Positions 26,888-35,254 of a stretch of 64,000 nucleotides of DNA are shown piece by piece. How positions within the stretch are numbered: the stretch's first letter is position 1; the number at the start of each line of letters is the position of its first letter. This stretch comes from Desulfopila sp. IMCC35006 (GTDB lineage: Bacteria > Desulfobacterota > Desulfobulbia > Desulfobulbales > Desulfocapsaceae). The notes under the pieces were generated by a model, which ran no database searches, was not told the origin of the DNA, and was given only the letters and a program-made list of their open reading frames with translations. Both the position numbers and the translations under genes were made by a program. The stretch is taken from positions 62,001 to 126,000 of the forward strand of contig NZ_SWCM01000014.1 in the NCBI RefSeq assembly GCF_005116645.1, written 5' to 3'.

Positions 26888-27480
26888 TGCAGCGCCGCAC
26901 GTTTCTCAAGCTGCTCGGGACTGGCCTCACCGGCCTGTCATTTTTACCGGGACCGGCTGGAGCAAAATTATTGCAGTCGCCGGTTGCAACCAACAGGCTG
27001 CGGCCACCGGGCGCTGTACCCGAAGAAATCTTTGCCGCCAGATGTATCCGCTGCGGGCGTTGTGTGGAGGTCTGTCCGTATCGGTCCATTATCATGCTTG
27101 ATATCCGGGCCGGAATACATGCCGGAACTCCCCTCGTTGAAGTGGAAAAAATTCCCTGTTATCTCTGTATGAAGTGTGTTGAGGTCTGTCCGACCGGGAG
27201 TCTTGAGCGCATTCAGCAGCAGGATACCCGGATGGGCCTTGCGGTCATCAATCGATTCCATTGTGTTGCCTGGCTTGGTACGATACTCTGCCGCACCTGT
27301 TACGATAAGTGCCCTTATGCGGAAAAAGCTATTCGGCTTGATCAATTGCGGCCGGTAATCGATGCTTCCGCCTGCACAGGTTGTGGCATCTGCACCAGTG
27401 CCTGTCCTGTCGCCGCGGGAGATGATCGAAAGGCGATTAACATTGAACCGCTTTATGCCCGGCAAAAGGTGAGCGGATGA
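26887..27480 (+). CDS. napG: NapG-type ferredoxin protein
   Basis: The 197-residue protein has a twin-arginine signal (RRTFLKLLGTGLTGLSFL) and four cysteine clusters of the [4Fe-4S] ferredoxin type: CIRCGRCVEVCP, CYLCMKCVEVCP, CRTCYDKCP and CTGCGICTSACP. NapG with the membrane partner NapH moves electrons from menaquinol toward the periplasmic nitrate reductase. It starts with GTG overlapping the napD stop, and its own stop overlaps napH by four bases. Confidence 0.9.
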   Translation: MQRRTFLKLLGTGLTGLSFLPGPAGAKLLQSPVATNRLRPPGAVPEEIFAARCIRCGRCVEVCPYRSIIMLDIRAGIHAGTPLVEVEKIPCYLCMKCVEVCPTGSLERIQQQDTRMGLAVINRFHCVAWLGTILCRTCYDKCPYAEKAIRLDQLRPVIDASACTGCGICTSACPVAAGDDRKAINIEPLYARQKVSG

Positions 27481-28358
27481 ACACGTCGGCGGGGGGAAAG
27501 GATTTGATTGGCGAAGACCTCGGTAAAGGTCGAAAAATGGCCTATGGACGATGGCGGTTCCTCATGCTCAGCATTGCGTTCCTGCTTATTTTGCTTAATC
27601 CTTTCTTGAATTACTTTTGGCATGTTCATTTTATTCAGGGCTGGTACCAGTCTTTCGGGTTTGGCAGCCTGTGGTTTGTTTCCCCACTGGAAGGATTGGA
27701 GAGCCTGCTGCTTACCAAGTCACTGTATCTGCCGTCGCTGATCGGCATGGCGATCCCGGTTTTGATAGCACTTTTTCTCGGCAGGGTCTTTTGTTCCTGG
27801 ATCTGTCCGGTGTCTTTTCTTCTTGAGCTTTTTGACCGGGTGAGGAGACTTATCGGACGAAAGAAATTTCTAAAAAACCGCCTTCTGGTCGCAAAGAGAG
27901 TCCTCTGGTTTACGTTACTTGCTGAGATTATTCTCAGCATGATACTCGGCGTGCCACTCTTTGTTTTCCTTTCTCCACCGGGGCTGATCGGTCGAGAAAT
28001 AATGGTGGTGGTGTTTTTCCGAACGCTGGCCTTGGAGGGAGGCATACTTCTGCTGATTGTCTTACTGGATCTGCTGACCCGCCGTTTTTTCTGCCGCACC
28101 TTCTGTCCCCTCGGCGGGTTGCTCGCCTTCCTGGGCAGGAAAAGGAGCCTTCGGGTGCATGTCGATCAGGCGAATTGTACCCAGTGCGGTCTGTGTGCAA
28201 AGAGCTGTCCTATGGGACTTCTGCCAAATAGCGGTGAAGGAGCCTCCGCTTATTGCTGGAATTGTGGTGAGTGTCTGGATTCCTGCCGTCACGATGCGCT
28301 GCACTTTCAGTGGCAGCAGAACGGCTACACTGTCTCCGTAACCGACCAGCGCAGCTGA
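27477..28358 (+). CDS. napH: NapH-type membrane ferredoxin quinol dehydrogenase
   Basis: The 293-residue protein has about four to five membrane spans with the NapH CXXXCP motifs (CSWICPVSF, CRTFCPLGG) at the membrane edge. A C-terminal cytoplasmic part carries two [4Fe-4S] motifs (CTQCGLCAKSCP, CWNCGECLDSC). NapGH forms a quinol-oxidising route to NapA where NapC is missing or auxiliary, and no napC or napB is seen here. The 3' end overlaps convergent pyrC by 34 bp. Confidence 0.9.
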   Translation: MNTSAGGKDLIGEDLGKGRKMAYGRWRFLMLSIAFLLILLNPFLNYFWHVHFIQGWYQSFGFGSLWFVSPLEGLESLLLTKSLYLPSLIGMAIPVLIALFLGRVFCSWICPVSFLLELFDRVRRLIGRKKFLKNRLLVAKRVLWFTLLAEIILSMILGVPLFVFLSPPGLIGREIMVVVFFRTLALEGGILLLIVLLDLLTRRFFCRTFCPLGGLLAFLGRKRSLRVHVDQANCTQCGLCAKSCPMGLLPNSGEGASAYCWNCGECLDSCRHDALHFQWQQNGYTVSVTDQRS

Positions 28359-29323
28359 CGTCCGGCCCCGAAAGGCTTGACTGTGCCGCAGAGCTCAGGG
28401 ACGGTCCATGATTTTTTCTCCAGGGTCACGGTTTTTTGCGGTGGTTGTATACCGTAGCGTCTGCAGGCAATGTCGCTGGTGAAATGCTGGAGCAGATCCA
28501 GTCGGCCCGCCTCTTCGAAGAGTTCTGCCAGCATCGGCAGGGCGACGGGTGCTGAAAAGATTCCTGCCGCACAGCCGCAACATTCCTTTTTGTGCCGGGG
28601 ATGGGGAGCGGAATCCGAGCCGAACATTATTCGCCCATGACCGGAGAAAACCGCTTCACGCAGGCGCAGGCGATCTTCGGGCCTTTTGGCAATCGGCTTG
28701 CAGAAGAGGTCGGGGTCCAGTAGGCCGCCGATCACATCGTCTAAGGTGATCAGCAGGTGGTGCAGGGTAACCGTGGCCGAGACGTTGGGGTACCGGTCAA
28801 TAAAATCGACAGCTGCGGCGGTGGTAATATGTTCCATGACAATATGCAGCTTGGGAAAGGCTTCTGCCAATCGCTGATACATGCTGAGGAATTCCGTTTC
28901 CCGATCGAGCACAAATCCATTTGATTCGCCATGCACGAGAAGCGGAATCTCCATTTCTTCCATCAGGCTGAGGGTTTCGTCAATCTCGTCGAAGTTGGAA
29001 ACGCCACTCTCGCTCCGGGTGGTAATGCCCGCCGGGTAAAGTTTTATGCCGATGATTTCTTTTTTTGCCTGAGCGAGCTCCTCTCTCGTGTATTTTCGGA
29101 AAAAGAGTGTCATATAGGCGGCAAAGGTGTCTGACTTTCCCGCTTTCATGATCTCGTCCTTGTAGCGTCGAAGCTTTTCCAGCGAATCGACGGGGGAGAC
29201 GAGATTGGGCATGATCACTGCTCCGGCAAATGTGCGGCAGGTGTAGGGCGCAACAGTCTGCAGCATTGTGTTTTCCCGCAGATGCAGATGCATATCAAGA
29301 GGGGATTGCAAAACAATTTTCAT
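28325..29323 (-). CDS. pyrC: Dihydroorotase (class II)
   Basis: The 332-residue protein has the class II features: metal-binding DMHLHLRE at the N-terminus, the carboxylated Lys in GIKLYPAGIT near residue 95, HGES and MEHITT histidines, and the catalytic Asp in GSDSAPHP near 245. Length matches E. coli PyrC. It cyclises carbamoyl-aspartate to dihydroorotate in pyrimidine synthesis. GGTTACCTTAC lies before the ATG. It is convergent with nap, and its last codons overlap those of napH on the other strand. Confidence 0.95.
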   Translation of the reverse strand: MKIVLQSPLDMHLHLRENTMLQTVAPYTCRTFAGAVIMPNLVSPVDSLEKLRRYKDEIMKAGKSDTFAAYMTLFFRKYTREELAQAKKEIIGIKLYPAGITTRSESGVSNFDEIDETLSLMEEMEIPLLVHGESNGFVLDRETEFLSMYQRLAEAFPKLHIVMEHITTAAAVDFIDRYPNVSATVTLHHLLITLDDVIGGLLDPDLFCKPIAKRPEDRLRLREAVFSGHGRIMFGSDSAPHPRHKKECCGCAAGIFSAPVALPMLAELFEEAGRLDLLQHFTSDIACRRYGIQPPQKTVTLEKKSWTVPELCGTVKPFGAGRQLRWSVTETV

Positions 29324-29396
29324 GTAAGGTAACCTTCATTAGTTGAAAGACAGCAGGTGAATGACTCAGAATTATAGTCTGTGCCAAGTGGTGTGT

Positions 29397-29792
29397 CTAT
29401 TCAAATATAATTTCCTCGCCGCCAACCAGCGCAAGCCCCTTATCTACTGAAAAACGTACCGCAAATCTTGCTTCATTGGCGCTGTATTCTTTTCCTGCCA
29501 GAAGTCTCTTGGAGAGCGAGGCAATTAACTCAGGATCTGTCGATTCGTCTATCATTGTTAAGCCCAGCCGCACTCCTTTATAACCTGCTCCCGATTCAAT
29601 GAACAGATAATTGGCCGAACCGTTTTTTAATAGATTTTGTCTGGAAAGCCTGTCCCGCATGATAAAGGCGACGGTTTTGTTGTCAAAGACGTGAGGCCGC
29701 GCGTAGATAGCCGTGTTTACTTTGCCGTCATCGGCTGCTGTCGCCAGAACTCCGGTTCCTGTATGCTCCTGGAAATATTTGCTGAGATCCAT
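29397..29792 (-). CDS. Pyridoxamine 5'-phosphate oxidase-like (FMN-binding split barrel) protein
   Basis: The 131-residue protein has the PNPOx-like fold: GVLATAADDGKVNTAIYARP in the first strand pair and TVAFIMRDRLSRQNLLKNGSANYLF in the middle. It is probably a flavin- or haem-binding protein rather than the true PdxH, which is longer and has different active-site residues. The ATG at 29792 has GGGAGG nine bases upstream, so I rejected the longer in-frame start at 29852. The substrate is unknown. Confidence 0.75.
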   Translation of the reverse strand: MDLSKYFQEHTGTGVLATAADDGKVNTAIYARPHVFDNKTVAFIMRDRLSRQNLLKNGSANYLFIESGAGYKGVRLGLTMIDESTDPELIASLSKRLLAGKEYSANEARFAVRFSVDKGLALVGGEEIIFE

Positions 29793-29984
29793 TATGTGAT
29801 TCCTCCCGGGATAAAATCGTTTTTGTAAAAACTCAATGGTCCTGTATGGCATTCATTATTCATGACAATACGTATATCTTTAGTCCTTTTCACTTCACAG
29901 AGTAGTTACTATTGGTATTGACACAAGAGGGGATAATCAATACTACAGTAATAGTAAAAACTACCAGAGAAAAGGAGGCAGGGA

Positions 29985-30842
29985 ATGGTGGACAATAATC
30001 TGTATAAAGTGGTTATCGACTCGATGTCAGCCCATGTAGCGATATTGGATGAACAGGGGAAGATCATCGAAACCAACCGGGCCTGGCAGGAATACGGTCG
30101 ACAAAACGGGATGCGCGAGTCCTTTGAAAGTATCGGAATCAACTATCTGGCAATCTGTGAAACGGCTACCGAGCATCCCGAAGACGATGCCGATCGGGTT
30201 GCCCGAGGTATCCGCAATGTTATGGCCGGGGAACTGGATGAATTTCTGACCCAGTATCCATGTCATTCCCGGGATCAGAAGCGGTGGTATGCGGTGCGCG
30301 TGGTTCCTTATCGCGACCATAATGTGCACCGGGTTATTGTCACCCACGAAAACATTACCCCCATTATGGAGGTGCAGGAGGCCTTGCAGGCAAAAGAGGC
30401 TGAACTGATACGGCAAAGTGAGCGTCTGGAGGAAACCAATATTGCCCTGCGGGTTCTGCTGCGTCAGCGGGAAGAAGATAAAACCCGGATTGAAGAGACG
30501 ATTTATGCCAATGTCGATCGCCTGGTTCTCCCGTATCTGGAGAAGTTGCTCCAGGGGCATTTGACGGAAAAACAGCGGACGCTGCTTGAGGTGGTCGATA
30601 CCAATTTGCGGGACATTGTCTCCCCATTTCTACACAGTCTGGCCGCGTTGAATATGTCGCTTACGCCGCAGGAGATAGAGGTGGCCAATATGGTTCGCAG
30701 TGGTAAATCAAGCAAGGAGATAGCCGATGTGTTGAATTTGTCGGTGAGCGGGGTCGACTTCCATCGCAAGCGTCTGCGCAGCAAGCTCGATCTGACCCAT
30801 ACCTCGAAAAACCTCCGGTCTTATCTGCTCTCTCTGGCATAA
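29985..30842 (+). CDS. PAS-LuxR transcriptional regulator
   Basis: The 285-residue cytoplasmic protein has a PAS sensor domain (about 1-125, VVIDSMSAHVAILDEQGKI) followed by a coiled-coil linker (about 125-165). It ends in a LuxR-type helix-turn-helix (about 220-280) with LTPQEIEVANMVRSGKSSKEIADVL and VSGVDFHRKRLRSKLDL. It lacks a receiver domain, so it should sense a ligand or redox state directly through PAS. AAAGGAGG precedes the ATG. It is convergent with the periplasmic binding protein and near the hybrid kinase, so the three may share a signal. Confidence 0.87.
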   Translation: MVDNNLYKVVIDSMSAHVAILDEQGKIIETNRAWQEYGRQNGMRESFESIGINYLAICETATEHPEDDADRVARGIRNVMAGELDEFLTQYPCHSRDQKRWYAVRVVPYRDHNVHRVIVTHENITPIMEVQEALQAKEAELIRQSERLEETNIALRVLLRQREEDKTRIEETIYANVDRLVLPYLEKLLQGHLTEKQRTLLEVVDTNLRDIVSPFLHSLAALNMSLTPQEIEVANMVRSGKSSKEIADVLNLSVSGVDFHRKRLRSKLDLTHTSKNLRSYLLSLA

Positions 30843-30863
30843 GTCGAGTACTGCTTCAAGCCA

Positions 30864-31742
30864 TTACTCTGTAACGGTAATAAAGGCTTCCCGGTAGAGT
30901 TTTTGGTACCCCGTTATACTGCTCGGATCAAGCCATCGCTCATAGGCGGCGCGATAGCTTTCGGTTGGACGCTGCTCACGGAGGACGGCATTGATATCGT
31001 TTATCGTTTTTTTACCCCATTCGTTCTTAGAACAGGCCACGTAGGTGAGTGATGCATCGTTATTCACCTGGTTCTCGGTGATGTTCAGCGTCATGATCCG
31101 GTCTCGGATGCCCATTGTTTCGGCCAGATACATAGCCTCCTCCGGCAGTCCCGACAGGGCGTCGATCCGTCCGGCCAACAGCATTTTAAAGAGATTCAGG
31201 GTAAGTTCCGGACCTTCGTAGACAAAAATATTCCTGCTGTCGCCGTATGTATTTAGGGTCGTATCGAATTCGATGCCATATGACCGGTTTTTGGATCGGC
31301 CAACAATATATTTATGGCTTTTAAGAATATCGGTGAGACTTACGGTTTTGCTCCCCCCGAAAATGTTGAATTTCTCTTTATTGATGATCAGGACGGTAGG
31401 CAGAGTGATGACGCTCGGTATGGAGAAATAGGCAAATTCCATCCGTTCCGGCGTTTTGTACATTGCCAGGGCACAGGCCTTTTCTCCTTGTTTCCATTGC
31501 TGGTAATGTCTGGAGATATTTGCGATCACATGGGTATGCTCATATGCCGGCAAATTTTTTATCAGGATGTCGGTTATCAGATCTTCGTAGCCCTGGCCTT
31601 TAAATTTTCCCTCGTGAATAAAGAAGGGCGGGGCCACCGCTTCCATCCAGCTGATAGAGTCTTTTGTCCATGCCCCCGTCGGAACGAGTGCAGTAAGCAG
31701 GAGGATCAGGATACATGAAAGACGCGTTTTTTTTAGTGCCAT
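30864..31742 (-). CDS. Periplasmic solute-binding protein-like (SBP_bac_3 fold)
   Basis: The 292-residue protein has a signal peptide (hydrophobic core LSCILILLLTALVPTGAWT) and then a PBP-2 fold resembling polar amino acid-binding proteins. The pattern matches the TIGR02285 group, which often occurs without transporter genes. No ABC permease is nearby, so a sensory or stand-alone binding role fits better than uptake. The start at 31742 has GAGG six bases upstream. The ligand is unknown. Confidence 0.75.
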   Translation of the reverse strand: MALKKTRLSCILILLLTALVPTGAWTKDSISWMEAVAPPFFIHEGKFKGQGYEDLITDILIKNLPAYEHTHVIANISRHYQQWKQGEKACALAMYKTPERMEFAYFSIPSVITLPTVLIINKEKFNIFGGSKTVSLTDILKSHKYIVGRSKNRSYGIEFDTTLNTYGDSRNIFVYEGPELTLNLFKMLLAGRIDALSGLPEEAMYLAETMGIRDRIMTLNITENQVNNDASLTYVACSKNEWGKKTINDINAVLREQRPTESYRAAYERWLDPSSITGYQKLYREAFITVTE

Positions 31743-31838
31743 GGAAACCTCAAGGTGCAAAAGGATATGAATTAAGACATGATAAAATTAACAATAAAGA
31801 ATCTGATTCCCCCTAATGTTCAGCTCCTGAGCCAGGGG

Positions 31839-31934
31839 GTGAGCTGTTCGTTTCCCGGGACGCCGTAAACCCATCCCTGGGGGCTTCGCTGCAGCCGTCC
31901 ATGGCTGCAGAGACCCGAAAAACGAACAGCTCAC
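31839..31934. repeat. Short palindromic mobile-type element covering the kinase stop codon
   Basis: A 15-bp perfect inverted repeat (31839-31853, GTGAGCTGTTCGTTT, and 31920-31934) encloses a GC-rich interior with its own hairpin (CTGCAGCC/GGCTGCAG). The interior contains a GGGACGCCGTAAACCC-type sequence of the kind seen in dispersed palindromic repeats of Proteobacteria. The TGA stop of the hybrid kinase (31931-31933) lies inside the right arm, so the element supplies the stop codon. Inverted ends and size suggest a MITE- or REP-like sequence. Only one copy is in the window. Confidence 0.7.
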
Positions 31935-34015
31935 ACCCTTTCATTCCGGCAGGCTGAGTTTGCGGGGCAATCAGAATAAAGAATGTGGTGGATAATCGAG
32001 CCAATCTGGTCCAGGGTATAAGGCTTCTGGACAAATGCTTTTGCACCCATTGCCAGAGTGGCTTTTACATCATCGTCGTCGGCAAAACCGCTGGCGATAA
32101 TTGCTTTCTGCTGAGGGTGTATTTTCAGGATCTGTTCGAAGGTCATCCGCCCGTTTTGTCCGGGTGGCATGAGCATATCGAGGACCAGCAGGTCGGGAGC
32201 ATGATGTCTGGCATATTCGATTGCCTCTTCGCCTGATGCGACAGTCTGTACCGTATAATTTAAAGATTTCAGCAGCTGCCCGGCAATCTCGCGTTGACGT
32301 GGTTCGTCGTCCACGACCAGGATAGTTTCTTCACGGCCCTGATAGTTTTTCCAGTTTTTTCTGTCCGGCTGTGGCGCAAGATCGGCCTCTATGCTCGGAA
32401 ACAGGAGTTCGAATGTCGTCCCTTGTTCATCGCTGACGACGTTGACGGTGCCGCCATGGTCATGCATAGTGTTCCAGACAACGGCCAGGCCGAGTCCGGT
32501 GCCGCTTCTGCCCATAACCTTTTTGGTGTAGAAGGGTTCGAAAATACGCCCAATGTCCTCAGGAGCGATTCCCGATCCGGTATCATGGATGCGTATTCTG
32601 GAGAAATGTTCTGTTGATACCTTGTGGCGGTTTTTTGCCAATGGAAACGGAATGGTATAATTGTCGGTGGTAATCGAGACGGTTCCTGACCCGTGTATGG
32701 CTTCCGCACCGTTGGTGATGAGATTCATCAGGCATTTTCGGACATGAATAGGCGAGCAGGAGATATTGCGCAAATCGGAAGACAGCGAGGTGTTTACGGC
32801 GATATACGGATATCTGCGCTGGAGTTGCCGGAAATCAGCGGAATTGAGATAGGCTTGAATCAGTATATTGGGAGCGATGATTTCTTTGTTGGCGGCGATG
32901 CCTCTGGCGACGGTGAGCAAATCGGAAACAACGTATGAAGCATCAAGTCCGGACTGACGGATTGCCTCAAGAGGCTGTCGCAGACTGCTCTGCTGGCCCA
33001 GATCAAGGAGCAGCAGTTCTGGATAGGTGATGATACCGGAAAGAATATTGTTCAGATCATGGGCGACCCCGCCGGCCATGAGGCCGATGGCTTTCATCTT
33101 CTGATCCCGGTGCAGCTGTTCTTCCATCTGGCGCCGTTCAGTAATATCGATAACGATCATCCGGACACCGGAAACCTTGACCCCGTTGTCGATTGGTGTC
33201 GAACGAATGAGGATGGGAAATGTTCTGTTATTTCCATCAACTGCCGTGAGCTCAGTTAGTCTGGATGGTTCGCCCTGAAGGGTCTTCTGGAAATTCTGCC
33301 GGGCAGCTTCTCGTTCGTTTTGCTGGATAAACTGGAAAAAGTTTGCACAACTGCTTCGTTTGCTTGTAAGTTGTAACTGCTTTTGGGCCACCTCGTTGGC
33401 GTAGGTAATATCTCCGGCCAGATTTGTTTCGACAACTATTTCCGGGAGCAGATTGACAAGATCATGGAAGCGCCGTTCGCTTTCCCGCAGATGTCTCGTC
33501 CGTTCCCTGATCTCCTGCTCGAGGAATTTTCTATTGGCAAAGAGATGGCTGATGAAAGCTGCCGTCAGGAGCAGCAGCAGAAGGAAAATAAGGATATTAA
33601 TAAGGGGAAAAATAACCCGTACGTACTTCTCCCCCTTGAGAATGCCGATAACCTGGTCGCCGTGTATGATCTCTGCTGAGAGCTTTTTTACCCCGATCAG
33701 CCTTATCTTATAGAGAAAGAGTGAGAGACCTGATAATGGAGGGCAGGTAGCCGAAATGAAAGTTTCGGTGCCGGGGATGGATACGGAGAGGGATTTGTAA
33801 TAATCGGCCTTGACGGCAAGCTGCAGGTAGGCGTCGGCGCCATTTTGGTTGAGTGCCCATATGTCGTTGGCCAGAATAGCGGCATGAGTCTTGAAGAATT
33901 TATGGTCGAGGGCATCTTCTCTTTGAATATAGAAATAAGCGATGGCCGCAAAGACCATCAGAAAGACAACGGCTGCATAGATAAAACGACTTCTTCTTTT
34001 GTAGAGAGAAATCAT
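31931..34015 (-). CDS. Membrane hybrid sensor histidine kinase with PAS and receiver domain
   Basis: The 694-residue protein has two membrane spans (about 10-28 and 130-155) flanking a small periplasmic sensor region, then a PAS domain (about 180-300). A HisKA domain follows with the H-box GGVAHDLNNILSG near 315, then an HATPase and a C-terminal receiver (VVDDEPRQRE, LDMLMPPGQNG, final KP). The kinase core is of the HWE/NtrB-like DLNN type. Its stop codon lies in a palindromic repeat; the last residues, ERV, are at the junction, so a few native C-terminal residues may have been replaced. Confidence 0.9.
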   Translation of the reverse strand: MISLYKRRSRFIYAAVVFLMVFAAIAYFYIQREDALDHKFFKTHAAILANDIWALNQNGADAYLQLAVKADYYKSLSVSIPGTETFISATCPPLSGLSLFLYKIRLIGVKKLSAEIIHGDQVIGILKGEKYVRVIFPLINILIFLLLLLLTAAFISHLFANRKFLEQEIRERTRHLRESERRFHDLVNLLPEIVVETNLAGDITYANEVAQKQLQLTSKRSSCANFFQFIQQNEREAARQNFQKTLQGEPSRLTELTAVDGNNRTFPILIRSTPIDNGVKVSGVRMIVIDITERRQMEEQLHRDQKMKAIGLMAGGVAHDLNNILSGIITYPELLLLDLGQQSSLRQPLEAIRQSGLDASYVVSDLLTVARGIAANKEIIAPNILIQAYLNSADFRQLQRRYPYIAVNTSLSSDLRNISCSPIHVRKCLMNLITNGAEAIHGSGTVSITTDNYTIPFPLAKNRHKVSTEHFSRIRIHDTGSGIAPEDIGRIFEPFYTKKVMGRSGTGLGLAVVWNTMHDHGGTVNVVSDEQGTTFELLFPSIEADLAPQPDRKNWKNYQGREETILVVDDEPRQREIAGQLLKSLNYTVQTVASGEEAIEYARHHAPDLLVLDMLMPPGQNGRMTFEQILKIHPQQKAIIASGFADDDDVKATLAMGAKAFVQKPYTLDQIGSIIHHILYSDCPANSACRNERV

Positions 34016-34192
34016 TATAATGACTTATTTATATTCATTTCTGCCGTCTGCCTCATCAAAAAATAGAACCAAGCAAATGTATGGGGCCAATTCCAATTTT
34101 GTAATATTGCTGAGTGCAGGATGGATGTCAAGTTCCTTTGTTTAATTGTGCACATTTAAAAATTAAATGGAAGACATAAAAGGGAGAGAGAG

Positions 34193-35143
34193 ATGGATGA
34201 CAAGATACGACTTGGAGTGAGTTCCTGCCTGCTTGGCAATAATGTCAGATATGACGGCGGCCATCAGCATGACCGATTCCTGACTGACACTCTGGGGCGA
34301 TATGTGGAATATATACCTGTCTGTCCTGAGGTTGAATGCGGTCTCACCGTTCCCCGGGAGGCCATGCGACTTGTCGGCAATCCTGCAGACCCAAGATTGG
34401 TAACTCGAAAAAGTAACATAGATTATACCGATCAGATGAAGAAATGGGCTTCTGTCCGGCTGGATGAGCTTGCCCGGGAAAAACTTGACGGTTTTGTTTT
34501 CAAACGCATGTCACCAAGCAGCGGCATGGCAAGGGTGAAGGTATATTCCGAATCGGGGATGGCCAATACTAACGGTATTGGCATCTTTGCCAGGTTGTTT
34601 ATGGAATATTTCCCCCATCTGCCGGTTGAAGAGGACGGGCGGCTTAACGACCCGGTTCTGCGCGAAAATTTTATCCAGCGTATTTTCGTACACAGAAGAT
34701 GGCGGGAACTTGTCGCTACGGCCAAAAAGAGAGGTGGGTTGGTCGATTTTCATACGACCCATAAACTGCTGCTTCTCTCCCATAGTGAAAAAGAATATCG
34801 AGAAATGGGCCGTCTGGTGGCAAAAGCCAAAGATCTCTCTATCGAGGAGTTATTTAGCCGGTATGAAGCACTGTTGATGAGCGCTCTCGCCAAAAAGAGC
34901 ACCAACAGGAAGCATACCAATGTGTTGACGCATGTTTTCGGTTATTTTAAAAACGACCTGTCTCCTCTGGAAAAGCAGGAGGTGCTTGACGTAATAGATC
35001 AATACCATCAGGGAATGATCCCATTGATAGTTCCCCTGACACTTATGAAGTTTTTCACCAAAAAATTCAAGCAGGAGTACCTGGCCAACCAGCATTATCT
35101 CGATCCGCACCCATTAGAGCTAAAGCTCCTTAATCATGCATGA
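34193..35143 (+). CDS. DUF523 and DUF1722 domain protein (YbgA-like)
   Basis: The 316-residue protein has DUF523 at the N-terminus (SSCLLGNNVRYDGGHQHD, CPEVECGLTVPREAMRL), with conserved cysteines that suggest metal or cluster binding. DUF1722 (YbgA-like) forms the second half, about residues 165-310. This fusion is widespread in Proteobacteria, and its biochemical role is unknown. Some relatives lie near photolyase genes, which is not so here. GGGAGAGAGAG precedes the ATG. A GC-rich hairpin follows the gene. Confidence 0.85.
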   Translation: MDDKIRLGVSSCLLGNNVRYDGGHQHDRFLTDTLGRYVEYIPVCPEVECGLTVPREAMRLVGNPADPRLVTRKSNIDYTDQMKKWASVRLDELAREKLDGFVFKRMSPSSGMARVKVYSESGMANTNGIGIFARLFMEYFPHLPVEEDGRLNDPVLRENFIQRIFVHRRWRELVATAKKRGGLVDFHTTHKLLLLSHSEKEYREMGRLVAKAKDLSIEELFSRYEALLMSALAKKSTNRKHTNVLTHVFGYFKNDLSPLEKQEVLDVIDQYHQGMIPLIVPLTLMKFFTKKFKQEYLANQHYLDPHPLELKLLNHA

Positions 35144-35208
35144 AGCTTTTTACTTTACCATTGCCAAATTTAGGTTTTTGGAGATGAAGAAAACCGTGGT
35201 ATGCGATT

Positions 35209-35245
35209 GACAGGCGCCAAACGAAATGACGAGCTGGCGCCTGTC
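35209..35245. terminator. Hairpin between convergent DUF523/1722 and S1-repeat genes
   Basis: A perfect 11-bp stem GACAGGCGCCA/TGGCGCCTGTC with a 15-base loop lies between the two stop codons. The flanking U-runs are poor on both strands, so it may act as a weak intrinsic or Rho-assisted terminator, or protect 3' ends. Confidence 0.55.
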
Positions 35246-35254
35246 ATAAAAAGA

